Assembly (NCBI GenBank): GCA_963677245.1
Contig: OY781921.1
Location: 434,001 to 498,000 of the forward strand
DNA: 64,000 bases
Reading direction: 5' to 3'
Source of the DNA: Saccharicrinis sp963677245
GTDB taxonomy: Bacteria; Bacteroidota; Bacteroidia; Bacteroidales; Marinilabiliaceae
Part shown: positions 34,401 through 42,768 of the stretch, piece by piece
Layout: every line of letters starts with the position of its first letter
Position numbering within the stretch: position 1 is the stretch's first letter
The notes under the pieces: model-generated
Database searches by the model: none
Seen by the model: the letters and a program-made list of their open reading frames with translations, nothing else
What the model was told of the DNA's origin: nothing
Made by a program: the position numbers and the translations under genes

Positions 34401-35841
34401 ACTAATTATAAAAGGTACTAAAGATCGTTTGCGTCCTGTTTTGTTAACCGCAGGTGCTGCTGCAATGGGGTTTTTACCTATGGCAATTTCTACAGGAGCA
34501 GGAGCTGAGGTTCAAAGACCTTTGGCAACTGTTGTTATCGGTGGTTTGGTTACCTCTACTATGCTTACCTTGATTGCTTTACCTTTATTATTTGAAATAT
34601 TTTATAACGTCATAGGAATTAGATTCTTCCCATTACGATTTATCCGTTCAAAAACCTGTACATTTCTTATTCTACTTTTATTGATACCCGGAGTATCAAT
34701 TTGTGCACAGAAAGAGGAATTAAGTAGAGAGCAACTTATCCAAATAGGACTGGAAAATAATAATTTAATAAAAGCCTATACTTTAAAAACAGAAGAAGCT
34801 AAAGCCATGTTAGGAACAGCTTTCTCTATACCCAAAACGAATGTAAGTTATGGAAGTGACCAAAACAACATTGCCGAAAATGGATATCCGCTTTATGTTT
34901 GGAGTATTGAACAAGAAATCGCTTTCCCATTACTATATTCTGCTAAAAAGAAAGTTAAAAACACAGAATTATCAATTGCCAAGGTTGAGTTGGAATTTCA
35001 GAAAAAACAACTCAGTAAAGACATCTCAATTGCTTATTTTGAATTTAAGAAGCTTCAAAAGAAAATCAATCTATACCAAAACCTTGATAGTATTTATGGT
35101 TCACTATTAATGCAAACTGATAAAAGGTTAGCCTTAAAAGATGTGCAAAAACTGGAGTACTTAAATATCAAATCTAAAAGAAATGAAATATCTATTCTAT
35201 TAAAACAATTGAATAACGAAAAGGAGATTTCATATGATAAGCTCAAAGTACTGCTAAATATAACCAATAAATTTAGCGTAAGTCAAATATTTGAACCATT
35301 ACCTTTTAGTGCAATAGTTCCTGATTCTATGGCAACAAATAACTACTTTAACCTACAGACAGAATATGCTAAGAATCAAATTAAAGTCGCCAAAAATAGT
35401 GTTATGCCAGATCTTACCTTAAATTATTTTGTGGGTTCTAATGTATATGATGATGCAAAAAATTATCATGGATTTGAAGTAGGTATTGCCCTTCCTGTTT
35501 TCTATGGTAGTCATAGGAATCAGGTAAAATCATCTAAAAAAGCTTTTGATGCACAGATGCATTTAGCTGAAAATCAAAAGGCCATAGTTCAACAACAACT
35601 TTTTACCTTAAATAAGTTTTTAAGTAATTATTATCAACTTATTCATCAATATAATGAATCGGAGCTTCCTTTGGCTCATGAGATAAAACGTTCTGCATTA
35701 GCATCGTATCAATTAAAGCAAATTGATTTTTTGAGCTTTGCCAATAGCATGAAATCAGCTATAGCCATTGAAACCGGTTATTATGATGTTGTTTTTAATT
35801 ACAACAAAACTTATTTGGAGATCTTATATTTTACCTATTAG
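31495..35841 (+). CDS. CzcA/CusA-type heavy-metal RND pump fused to a TolC-like outer-membrane factor
   Basis: 1448 residues. Residues 1 to about 1045 form a full inner-membrane RND pump of the heavy-metal type: membrane helix 1, docking domains, the proton-relay helix with Asp-rich GALDFGIIIDGAVIIVE, and the second repeat ending at the last membrane helix. Then, in the same frame, comes a second signal-like stretch (TFLILLLLIPGVSICAQ, about 1060-1076) with a likely signal peptidase I site after AQ. A TolC/OEP-like part of about 370 residues follows, rich in coiled helices and ending in aromatic YLEILYFTY. TolC-like factors are usually separate. The adaptor gene starts 4 bases downstream. Confidence 0.92.
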   Translation: MLEKIISFSIKNKLIIILFTLTVVGFGLYSIYKIPVGTVPDITNNQVQVITTSGNLSTQEIEQFITAPVEMEMANLPGVIEIRSISKFGISLVTVVFEESMGTYLPRQLIAEKIKSASELIPENYGTPEMGPISTGLGEIYQYTLDVKPGYEDRYTPMELRTIQDWIVKRRLSGINGVVEVNSWGGYLKQYEIAVNPVLLRNAGVNLIEVYNALENNNNISGGAYIEKNNQSYFIRGDGQIKSIEEIENIVVKSFDGVPVFVKDIATVVFGHANRFGAITANGKGETILGQVMMLKNANSKEVIKAVKERVEELHSNLPEGMYINPVLERGALIAKTSFTVVENLVLGALIVFLTVLLLLGNVRSALVISSMIPLALFFTITMMYIWGIDANLMSLGALDFGIIIDGAVIIVEYIVLKLSNASLKAGEGAESKGKLNLDAISTEGASKMMKSAIFGQVIILIVFIPIMSLQGVEGKMFHPMALAFSFAIIGAMIMGLTWLPVASSLFLKPSLESKKNISTWLLDKVTKMYTPALQWSCKHKRIVLGAALISLIITGLVFSRIGGEFVPTLDEGDFVIQPALKTGTSLSETIKMTTQMENILLDKFSDEVEQIVCRIGAAEVPTDPMSMEEIDMIIKLRAKKEWKKASTKEELANEFKSALSIIPGVEYEFTQPIEMRFNELITGVRSDIAIKLYGEDLNYINEKANEIKNVIADVPGAGDVILEKTTGLPQIKVSYNRQKLAIYNMDVVSLNSYLAAAFGGKTAGVVFEGEKRFDMVVRLQKQNRTDINDIKMLMVSTPTGNQVPLEEFADIEYAEGPAKISRDDTHRRVVVSVNVRNRDLQSVVDDIKIKIEQNIKLLPGNYIEYGGQFENLQNATKRLLIAVPVALLLIFIFLHFAFRSLKDAIMIFTAIPLATVGGVLLLWLRGMPFSVSAGVGFIALFGIAVLNGIVLIEHLKDLQKEGITEMRKLIIKGTKDRLRPVLLTAGAAAMGFLPMAISTGAGAEVQRPLATVVIGGLVTSTMLTLIALPLLFEIFYNVIGIRFFPLRFIRSKTCTFLILLLLIPGVSICAQKEELSREQLIQIGLENNNLIKAYTLKTEEAKAMLGTAFSIPKTNVSYGSDQNNIAENGYPLYVWSIEQEIAFPLLYSAKKKVKNTELSIAKVELEFQKKQLSKDISIAYFEFKKLQKKINLYQNLDSIYGSLLMQTDKRLALKDVQKLEYLNIKSKRNEISILLKQLNNEKEISYDKLKVLLNITNKFSVSQIFEPLPFSAIVPDSMATNNYFNLQTEYAKNQIKVAKNSVMPDLTLNYFVGSNVYDDAKNYHGFEVGIALPVFYGSHRNQVKSSKKAFDAQMHLAENQKAIVQQQLFTLNKFLSNYYQLIHQYNESELPLAHEIKRSALASYQLKQIDFLSFANSMKSAIAIETGYYDVVFNYNKTYLEILYFTY

Positions 35842-35845
35842 TATT

Positions 35846-36958
35846 ATGAAGTGTAACTTGTTTATTTATACAGTTCTTTTCCTTGTTTTTGCAGCTTGTG
35901 AAAGTCATCCTTCTGAAGAAAAATCAGAAAATAGTACGTTTATCGAGATTACTATGGAACAATTTCAATCTCAAAACATGCAATGGGGCAAGTTGCAATC
36001 TATTTTAATGGAAAATAGTATTATCTGTACAGGAAAGTTAATTCCTAAAAAAAACGGTGTGGCAAAGATTGTGGCGCCTGTTGAAGGAATTATAAAAGTT
36101 ATTCATGTTCAGAATGGGACGCAGGTTAAAAAAAACGATGTTATTGTCGAAATAGGAGGTCATTCTTTGATTGATCTCCAACATGAGTATGCTGCTTCTG
36201 CAGCTAAATTAAAACAGCTGAAATCTGAATATATCAGACTAAAAGCACTGTATAAGGAAAATATAAAGACGGAAAACGAATTTTTAATGGCTGAAAGTAA
36301 TTATAAAGCAAATCAAGCTAATTATATGGCATTAAAAGCGAAGCTAAACAATATGGGTTTAAGTGTTGAAGATATTGAGAAGGGTAATTATGTTTCTACA
36401 TATAAATTAAGAAGTCCTATTGATGGCCAAATTAATAATTTACGAGCTACACAAGGACAATATGTTTCATTTAGCAATGAAGTGGCAGAAGTGCAAAATC
36501 CAAATGAAATTCAATTGGAATTAAAGTTGTACGATAAGAATTTTTCTAACATAGCTATTGGACAGGAGGTTAAGTTTAAAACCAATGATAAAAATGAATC
36601 TTTCTCTATGGCAAGAATTACTCGTGTTGGAAAAACGATTGATCCACAATCAAATTCATTTACTTGTTATGGAGACATTAAAAATAAGAATGTGGAAAAT
36701 ATATTGGTCAATCAATGGGTAAATGCAGAAGTAATTACATCACAAGATTCAGTTTGGGGAGTAACTCAATCAGCAATAATTTCTAATGGCAATGATGATT
36801 ATGTATTAGCAAAAAGCAAAGAGGAAAATAATGTAATTTTTCTGGAAAAGATAAAAGTTCAAATAGGAAAAACAGACGGAAGTTATGTAGAATTAATTAA
36901 CCCTCCTAAAGAGAAAGACTATATCGTTAAAGGATTATACAATATTTCTATTGAATAA
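35846..36958 (+). CDS. Efflux RND transporter periplasmic adaptor (HlyD/CzcB family) lipoprotein
   Basis: The ATG at 35846 (370 residues) gives a clear lipoprotein signal, FLVFAAC (Cys18); an upstream in-frame ATG at 35768 lies inside the pump gene and is rejected. A biotinyl-lipoyl-like domain (KIVAPVEGIIKVIHVQNGTQVKKNDVIVEIGG) is followed by a helical hairpin and the returning lipoyl half (KLRSPIDGQINNLRATQGQYVSF). The barrel and membrane-proximal domains come next. It links pump and outer-membrane factor across the periplasm. The gene follows the fused pump by 4 bases and completes a compact two-gene metal efflux operon. Confidence 0.92.
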   Translation: MKCNLFIYTVLFLVFAACESHPSEEKSENSTFIEITMEQFQSQNMQWGKLQSILMENSIICTGKLIPKKNGVAKIVAPVEGIIKVIHVQNGTQVKKNDVIVEIGGHSLIDLQHEYAASAAKLKQLKSEYIRLKALYKENIKTENEFLMAESNYKANQANYMALKAKLNNMGLSVEDIEKGNYVSTYKLRSPIDGQINNLRATQGQYVSFSNEVAEVQNPNEIQLELKLYDKNFSNIAIGQEVKFKTNDKNESFSMARITRVGKTIDPQSNSFTCYGDIKNKNVENILVNQWVNAEVITSQDSVWGVTQSAIISNGNDDYVLAKSKEENNVIFLEKIKVQIGKTDGSYVELINPPKEKDYIVKGLYNISIE

Positions 36959-36996
36959 GTTTTCTAATAAACAATAATTTATATTGATCTATTCTG

Positions 36997-37029
36997 AGCT
37001 TGTATTAAAAACTTAATGCAGGCTTTTTT
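36997..37029 (+). terminator. Terminator of the metal-efflux operon
   Basis: A 12-bp stem with two G-T pairs (36997-37008 with 37013-37024) has a 4-base loop and a T-tract to 37029. It closes the CzcA-TolC / adaptor unit before uvrA. Confidence 0.82.
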
Positions 37030-37046
37030 GTTGGTTCATGTAATTA

Positions 37047-37054
37047 TATCTTTG
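37047..37054 (+). promoter_or_regulatory. -7 promoter box of uvrA
   Basis: TATCTTTG, a full TAnnTTTG match, lies 20 bases before the uvrA ATG. A TTTG 16 bases further upstream overlaps the preceding terminator's T-tract, a spacing shorter than usual. Confidence 0.5.
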
Positions 37055-37074
37055 TGCTTCTATAAATTTTAGAT

Positions 37075-39876
37075 ATGTCTGGTTTTGCTTCAAAATATAT
37101 AAATATTAAAGGTGCACGTGTGCATAATTTAAAAGGTATCGATCTGGATTTACCTCGTAATAAATTTATTGTAATTACAGGTGTCAGTGGTTCCGGAAAA
37201 TCTTCTTTGGCCTTTGATACTTTATATGCCGAGGGACAACGACGTTATGTCGAAAGTTTAAGCTCATATGCTCGTCAGTTTTTGGGGAGAATCGACAAAC
37301 CGGAAGTGGATTTTATTAAAGGTATTCCACCGGCTATTGCCATCGAACAAAAAGTAAATACACGTAATCCAAGGTCAACAGTTGGAACTTCGACAGAGGT
37401 ATATGATTATTTAAAATTACTTTTTGCAAGAATCGGAAAAACGATATCTCCAATATCAGGAAGTGAAGTGAAACGCCACTATGTTTCCGATGTGGTGAAC
37501 CATATTCTGGAGCATGATGAAAAAACGCGCTTGCTAATACTTTCTGAAATCCATATTCCAGACGGAAGAAGCTGCGAAGAGCATTTAGATATCTTAAAGA
37601 AGCAGGGGTTCGTACGGATTGAAGTGGATGGTCAAATGTTCAAAATAGAACAAGTCCTTGAAGATTCTAAGTTGTTGAATTCCTGTAAGTCTATCAATTT
37701 AATAATAGACCGCGCTACTGCTGCTAAAGACGAAGATAATCAGTCTCGATTAGCAGATTCTATACAGACCGCATTTTTCGAGGGAAAAGGGGAGTGTATG
37801 GTTCGGATTATGGACAAAGATCAAGGGCAAATACATCATTTCTCTAATCGATTTGAGTTGGATGGAATTGAATTTGAAGAACCCAATGAGCATATGTTCA
37901 CTTTCAATAATCCGGTTGGTGCATGTAAAAAATGTGAAGGTTTTGGAAGTGTAATTGGTATTGATGAAGACCTGGTGATTCCCAATAAATCTCTTTCTGT
38001 TTTTGAAGATGCAGTTGCATGTTGGAAAGGTGAAAAAATGGGAAAATATAAGAAAATGCTTATTTCTGCAGCACATCATTTTGACTTTCCGGTGCACAAA
38101 CCATACTTTGAACTGAGCGATGCTGAAAGAAATCTATTGTGGAAAGGAAATCGATATTTTCATGGTATTGATACCTTTTTTAAGCATGTGGAAGAGCAGC
38201 AATATAAAATTCAGTTTAGGGTAATGTTGTCTCGTTACAGAGGAAAAACCAAGTGCCCTGAATGCAACGGAACTAGACTTAAAAAAGAAGCATCATACGT
38301 TAAGGTAGGAGAGAAATCTCTGTCAGAGTTGGTGTTAATGCCTATTTCTGAATTAGTACCTTTTTTTAAGGAGATTAAATTATCCGAACATGATATTGAG
38401 GTTTCAAAAAGAATATTAATTGAAATCAATACCAGACTTCGGTTTTTATTTGATGTAGGGTTAGGATATCTGACTTTAAATCGTTTATCATCAACCTTGT
38501 CAGGTGGAGAGAGTCAGCGAATTAACCTGGCAACTTCTCTCGGTAGTACTTTGGTTGGATCTATGTATATTTTGGATGAACCAAGTATTGGATTGCATTC
38601 GCGCGATACAATGTTGCTGATTAAAGTATTGCAGCAGCTACAAAAGATGGGTAATACGGTGATTGTAGTTGAACACGATGAAGATATTATGCGCGCTGCA
38701 GATGAAATTGTAGATATTGGTCCGGGAGCAGGAAGATTAGGTGGAGAAATTGTATTTAAAGGGAAATTGGATAAAAAAGCAAAAGCTAAAGATAGTTTGA
38801 CCTACCAATATTTATTTGGTACTAAGCAAATAGAAATTCCTTCGTCTCGCAGAAGCTGGAATAACTACATTGAAATTAAAGGAGCTCGAGAAAATAATCT
38901 TAAAAACATTGATGTAAAAGTACCTTTGAATATTATGAATGTAATTACCGGCGTAAGTGGTTCCGGTAAATCTTCGTTCGTAAGAACCATTTTATATCCT
39001 GCCATCCAAAAAAGATTAGGCGGATATGCAGATAAAACAGGTGCTTTTGATCTAATGCAAGGACAGGTCGATTCTATTAAAGAAATAGAATTTGTAGATC
39101 AAAACCCTATTGGAAAATCTTCACGATCAAATCCGGCTACCTATTTAAAAGCTTATGATGAGATTCGTAAACTCATGGCAGATCAGCAGGCTGCCAAAAT
39201 AAATGGCTATAAAGCCTCTCATTTTTCATTTAATATCGATGGAGGTCGTTGTGAAGAGTGTCAGGGAGAAGGTACTATAAAAGTGGAAATGCAGTTTATG
39301 GCGGATATTATACTGACCTGTGAAAGTTGTCATGGTAAGCGTTTTAAAAATGATATTCTCGATGTACGCTACCGTAACAAGAATATCCATGATATTTTGG
39401 AAATGACGATAGAACAAGCTATTGAGTTTTTTGAAGAGGGGAGTGGCAATACAGAAAAGCGCATCATCAATAAACTTAAACCTTTAGCTGATGTAGGGTT
39501 GGGATATGTTAAAATGGGGCAGTCATCTAGTACGCTTTCTGGTGGTGAAAGTCAGCGAGTTAAGTTGGCCTCTTTTTTAGCTAAGGAGAAAGCAGAAGCA
39601 ACTCTTTTTATCTTCGATGAACCAACAACTGGTTTGCATTTTAACGACATTAAAAAACTCTTAAAAGCATTTGAAGCTTTAATTAGCAAAGGACATTCTT
39701 TGGTGATTATTGAGCACAATATGGAAGTAATTAAATCTGCAGACTGGATAATTGATTTAGGACCGGAAGGAGGAGAAGAAGGTGGTCATCTTGTTTTTGA
39801 AGGGACTCCGGAAGAATTAATTAAAGAAGAAAAATCATATACAGGTAAATATCTAAAACCTTATATTGAAGCTTAG
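37075..39876 (+). CDS. uvrA: Excinuclease ABC subunit A
   Basis: 933 residues, normal length. The two ABC ATPase halves are clear: Walker A GVSGSGKSS occurs near residue 35 and again near 625. LSGGESQR signatures are present, as are STLVGSMYILDEPSIGLHSRD and LFIFDEPTTGLHFND. CxxC zinc modules are seen as CKKCEGFG, CPECNGTR and CEECQGEG / CESCHGKR. UvrA dimerises, finds damaged DNA and loads UvrB for nucleotide excision repair. It is transcribed from its own promoter, and the next gene starts 46 bases later. Confidence 0.98.
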   Translation: MSGFASKYINIKGARVHNLKGIDLDLPRNKFIVITGVSGSGKSSLAFDTLYAEGQRRYVESLSSYARQFLGRIDKPEVDFIKGIPPAIAIEQKVNTRNPRSTVGTSTEVYDYLKLLFARIGKTISPISGSEVKRHYVSDVVNHILEHDEKTRLLILSEIHIPDGRSCEEHLDILKKQGFVRIEVDGQMFKIEQVLEDSKLLNSCKSINLIIDRATAAKDEDNQSRLADSIQTAFFEGKGECMVRIMDKDQGQIHHFSNRFELDGIEFEEPNEHMFTFNNPVGACKKCEGFGSVIGIDEDLVIPNKSLSVFEDAVACWKGEKMGKYKKMLISAAHHFDFPVHKPYFELSDAERNLLWKGNRYFHGIDTFFKHVEEQQYKIQFRVMLSRYRGKTKCPECNGTRLKKEASYVKVGEKSLSELVLMPISELVPFFKEIKLSEHDIEVSKRILIEINTRLRFLFDVGLGYLTLNRLSSTLSGGESQRINLATSLGSTLVGSMYILDEPSIGLHSRDTMLLIKVLQQLQKMGNTVIVVEHDEDIMRAADEIVDIGPGAGRLGGEIVFKGKLDKKAKAKDSLTYQYLFGTKQIEIPSSRRSWNNYIEIKGARENNLKNIDVKVPLNIMNVITGVSGSGKSSFVRTILYPAIQKRLGGYADKTGAFDLMQGQVDSIKEIEFVDQNPIGKSSRSNPATYLKAYDEIRKLMADQQAAKINGYKASHFSFNIDGGRCEECQGEGTIKVEMQFMADIILTCESCHGKRFKNDILDVRYRNKNIHDILEMTIEQAIEFFEEGSGNTEKRIINKLKPLADVGLGYVKMGQSSSTLSGGESQRVKLASFLAKEKAEATLFIFDEPTTGLHFNDIKKLLKAFEALISKGHSLVIIEHNMEVIKSADWIIDLGPEGGEEGGHLVFEGTPEELIKEEKSYTGKYLKPYIEA

Positions 39877-39922
39877 GCTAAATAAAGCATTACACGTAAA
39901 GTAAATTCTAAATTTATCTAAT

Positions 39923-40684
39923 TTGAAAGTTACATTTTTAGGAACCGGAACTTCGCAAGGCATTCCTGTTATTGGATGCCAGTGTAATGTATGTCAATCA
40001 GAAGATTCGCATGATAAAAGATTAAGATCTTCAGTTTTAATTGAGCTAGATAATTGGAGCATTGTCATTGATTCCGGACCTGATTTCAGGCAACAAATGC
40101 TTCGGGAAAAGGTGAATAAGCTAAATGGGATTCTCTTTACTCATGAGCATAAAGATCATATTGCCGGTTTAGATGACGTGAGAGCGTTTAACTACCTGCA
40201 TAAAAAACCTGCCGAAGTATTTGCAGAAGAAAGAGTATTAAAAGCTATCAGACAGGAGTTTTTTTATGCCTTTGAAAAAGATCCTTATCCGGGAGTGCCC
40301 GTTATTTCCTTAAATGAAATTAATGAAAAACCATTCGCATTGGATGGTATTCAAATTATTCCTATTCGTGGGCTTCATTATAAACTTCCAGTTTTGGGAT
40401 TTAGGATTGGTGACTTTACTTACCTGACTGATTTCAACTATATATCTGAAAGTGAATTGAAAAAGGTGATTGGAAGTAAGGTATTGGTGGTAAACGGACT
40501 TCGAAAAGAAGAACATATATCTCATTTTACTTTATCTCAGGCAATTGAATTGATACAAACAATAAAGCCCGAGAAAGGTTTTATTACACATATTTCTCAT
40601 CAACTAGGTATGCACAGTTTTGAAAATCAGAAACTACCTAAGGGTATTCAATTAGCTTATGATGGCTTAAGAGTTAAGCTATAA
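39923..40684 (+). CDS. MBL-fold metallo-hydrolase (PhnP-like)
   Basis: 253 residues. The frame begins with TTG at 39923, and the first residues already form the first strand (MKVTFLGTGTSQG). No ATG or GTG fits better, so TTG is taken as start. Metal ligands are in HEHKDHIAGLDD (HxHxDH) and in GLHY. Two Cys-rich spots, GCQCNVCQ, resemble the zinc site of PhnP-type cyclic phosphodiesterases. The likely reaction is hydrolysis of a cyclic phosphate or lactone-like ester, not defined further. It converges with an MFS gene after 13 bases with no clear terminator. Confidence 0.88.
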   Translation: MKVTFLGTGTSQGIPVIGCQCNVCQSEDSHDKRLRSSVLIELDNWSIVIDSGPDFRQQMLREKVNKLNGILFTHEHKDHIAGLDDVRAFNYLHKKPAEVFAEERVLKAIRQEFFYAFEKDPYPGVPVISLNEINEKPFALDGIQIIPIRGLHYKLPVLGFRIGDFTYLTDFNYISESELKKVIGSKVLVVNGLRKEEHISHFTLSQAIELIQTIKPEKGFITHISHQLGMHSFENQKLPKGIQLAYDGLRVKL

Positions 40685-40697
40685 AAGAAAATATATA

Positions 40698-41882
40698 TCA
40701 GTGATTTTGTTTATTCAACGATTTTAGAAATAAGAATATAGAGGATCCTACAAGAGCAGTAAAAAGTAATCCTGTTATCTTTAACGAAAATGCCCGATTA
40801 TGATGATCGGATAAATATCCTACTAATGGAGCTATTACTGCAAAAAAAGCTCTAATTATAAGGCTTCTGATTGATAGAACAGTAGCTCTAATATCTCCTG
40901 AAGTAATTCGATTGATATAATCTTTTAATACTGGCGTTGCAATTCCTCTGCTAAAATAGAATACTGCCAATACCACCAAAATCCAAGCAGATTCAATAAA
41001 GCCAGAAATAACGAAACTGCCTGTGATAATAATTGAGGTAAACCAAATAGTCATTTGGGGCTTTAAACGAGCTTCAATTTTATAGGCAAATAAGGTAGTT
41101 GTTCCAACTATTAAATTTAAGATGGTATGTGTTGTTCCAATCCAATATTCAGTAAACCCAATGGAGTGAAGGTATAACTGATAAATCCAGGCCATGGTTA
41201 AAGTAGCCGTTCCCAAAATGCTTGAGTACAGTAAATTATATCTTAACTGAGCATTTTTTACGGTTGCATACCATACTATATTTAAAATATCTTTTATTCC
41301 TGGTTTCTTTCTAAATCCACTTTGAATGGGTTCGATAAGCATGATAGAAGCAGGGATGGCTAAAAAAGCGATTCCTGTTTGAAAAATGAAAGGTAAACGA
41401 ATATTTATGGCAGCTAAAGCACCTCCTGCTATACCAGCTAAAGCCTCTGAATAATTACCAACTGTAAAATTTCTACCTTCATATTTAATGTATTCATTTT
41501 CCCGATTGGTTGCTTTTAAAGAATCATACATAATGGCAGAATCAGCTCCCGATATAAAACTTTGTCCAAACCCTAGCGTGATTTCTGCAACTAAAAACCA
41601 ATGATAACCAGAAGTGAGCGCATAAATAAGAAAACCTAAGGTACCTAAAATCGAACCGGCAATAAGTGTTTTGCGTCTTCCTATTACATCTGCCAAATAC
41701 CCGGATGGTATTTCAAAAATAACAATGGCTATGGAATAAAAGGCTTTAAGCTGGAAAGATTCCTGCTCTGTAAAGCCCATATCTTTATAAAAAAGCATTA
41801 AAATAGGCATGGTTAGCATGAACCATTTTGCTATTTTAATAACATACAATTTGGCAATATTGCCCTCTACACCCGTTCTCAC
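40698..41882 (-). CDS. MFS transporter
   Basis: 394 residues with about twelve membrane helices, the standard size for the major facilitator superfamily. The loop after helix 2 carries the family motif in the form GYLADVIGRRKTL, and a long central loop (IQSGFRKKPGIKD) separates the two six-helix halves. The substrate cannot be inferred. It lies 25 bases downstream of a coiled-coil lipoprotein gene on the same strand. Confidence 0.88.
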   Translation of the reverse strand: MRTGVEGNIAKLYVIKIAKWFMLTMPILMLFYKDMGFTEQESFQLKAFYSIAIVIFEIPSGYLADVIGRRKTLIAGSILGTLGFLIYALTSGYHWFLVAEITLGFGQSFISGADSAIMYDSLKATNRENEYIKYEGRNFTVGNYSEALAGIAGGALAAINIRLPFIFQTGIAFLAIPASIMLIEPIQSGFRKKPGIKDILNIVWYATVKNAQLRYNLLYSSILGTATLTMAWIYQLYLHSIGFTEYWIGTTHTILNLIVGTTTLFAYKIEARLKPQMTIWFTSIIITGSFVISGFIESAWILVVLAVFYFSRGIATPVLKDYINRITSGDIRATVLSIRSLIIRAFFAVIAPLVGYLSDHHNRAFSLKITGLLFTALVGSSIFLFLKSLNKQNH

Positions 41883-41907
41883 AAATCTTCAGAAAAAATA
41901 GATAGAA

Positions 41908-42624
41908 TTAATAATGGCCTAATGTTTTAGCCATTTTATCAATGTGTTTGTTTTTATTAGGATCAATAACTTTTTTAGCCGATTTGGCAGAAAGCATTTC
42001 TTTACGTAATTCAATTAATTCTGTAGAAATTACTTCCAGTTTTTCTTTATTTGATACCAATTGTTGTTCAAACGAAGCACGCATTTGCTTTTGGGTTTCC
42101 GCTTCGTCACTTAAACTTTTATTTTGAAGTCTTAATTCATTCAGCTTTACTTTTTGCGCTCTTAGCTCACTTTCTAATTTGGCATATCTTTCATTAGCCA
42201 ATTTTAAAGCATACTTAACGCTGGCAGTATCACGCTTAAGTTTAATATTAGCTGTTCTTAGTTCCTTTAAATCCTGGGTTGTACTTGCAGAGGTTTGCTT
42301 TTGCGTTTTATATAATTTTAGTGTTTCTGCAAGTTTATCCGATAAGTTATTGTTTTCATCTGTAAGTTGAGTCACTTTAATCAGTAAATCACTCATTTCA
42401 TCAGACTTCACAGCATTACTCAAATGAAGTTCATTCTTCATTTTCTCAAACTCCGAGATATTGCTTTTAAGGTTTGATTCTAATTGATCATTAGTTTTTA
42501 ACGCTTCTTTTAATTCTTGATTTAAAGCATCTTTCTCTAGTAAACAGGCTTCGTATTTCTTTTTAGACACAACGCAACTGCTTAATAAAATGGCTAACAA
42601 TATAATTACAGATGAAGTTTTCAT
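41908..42624 (-). CDS. Coiled-coil lipoprotein of unknown function
   Basis: 238 residues. The lipoprotein signal ends in LLSSC (Cys17). After a short linker the rest is almost continuous heptad-patterned coiled coil (about 25-215), with many Lys, Glu and Leu and no glycine or proline until the end. It closes with IDPNKNKHIDKMAKTLGHY. It is probably attached to a membrane facing the periplasm, and a role as spacer or envelope-organising protein is possible. It has no close family name that I can give. Its own -7 box lies 29 bases upstream. Confidence 0.75.
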   Translation of the reverse strand: MKTSSVIILLAILLSSCVVSKKKYEACLLEKDALNQELKEALKTNDQLESNLKSNISEFEKMKNELHLSNAVKSDEMSDLLIKVTQLTDENNNLSDKLAETLKLYKTQKQTSASTTQDLKELRTANIKLKRDTASVKYALKLANERYAKLESELRAQKVKLNELRLQNKSLSDEAETQKQMRASFEQQLVSNKEKLEVISTELIELRKEMLSAKSAKKVIDPNKNKHIDKMAKTLGHY

Positions 42625-42652
42625 ACGAGAAGTATTTATCTATATCAGCCAT

Positions 42653-42660
42653 CAAAAGTA
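42653..42660 (-). promoter_or_regulatory. -7 promoter box of the coiled-coil lipoprotein gene
   Basis: On the minus strand this reads TACTTTTG (TAnnTTTG), about 28 bases before the ATG at 42624. Confidence 0.5.
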
Positions 42661-42768
42661 ACAAAGTTTTTTTCAAATATTAATTTATAAGTGAACTTTC
42701 AATTATTACTCACATATTGGTGTTTGCATTTATTAATCTTACTTTTATGCTCAATAAATATAGATTTC

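Noticed and set aside
35768..36958. Longer adaptor protein start at 35768
   Set aside because: The extra residues lie inside the pump gene, and the ATG at 35846 gives a proper lipoprotein signal.
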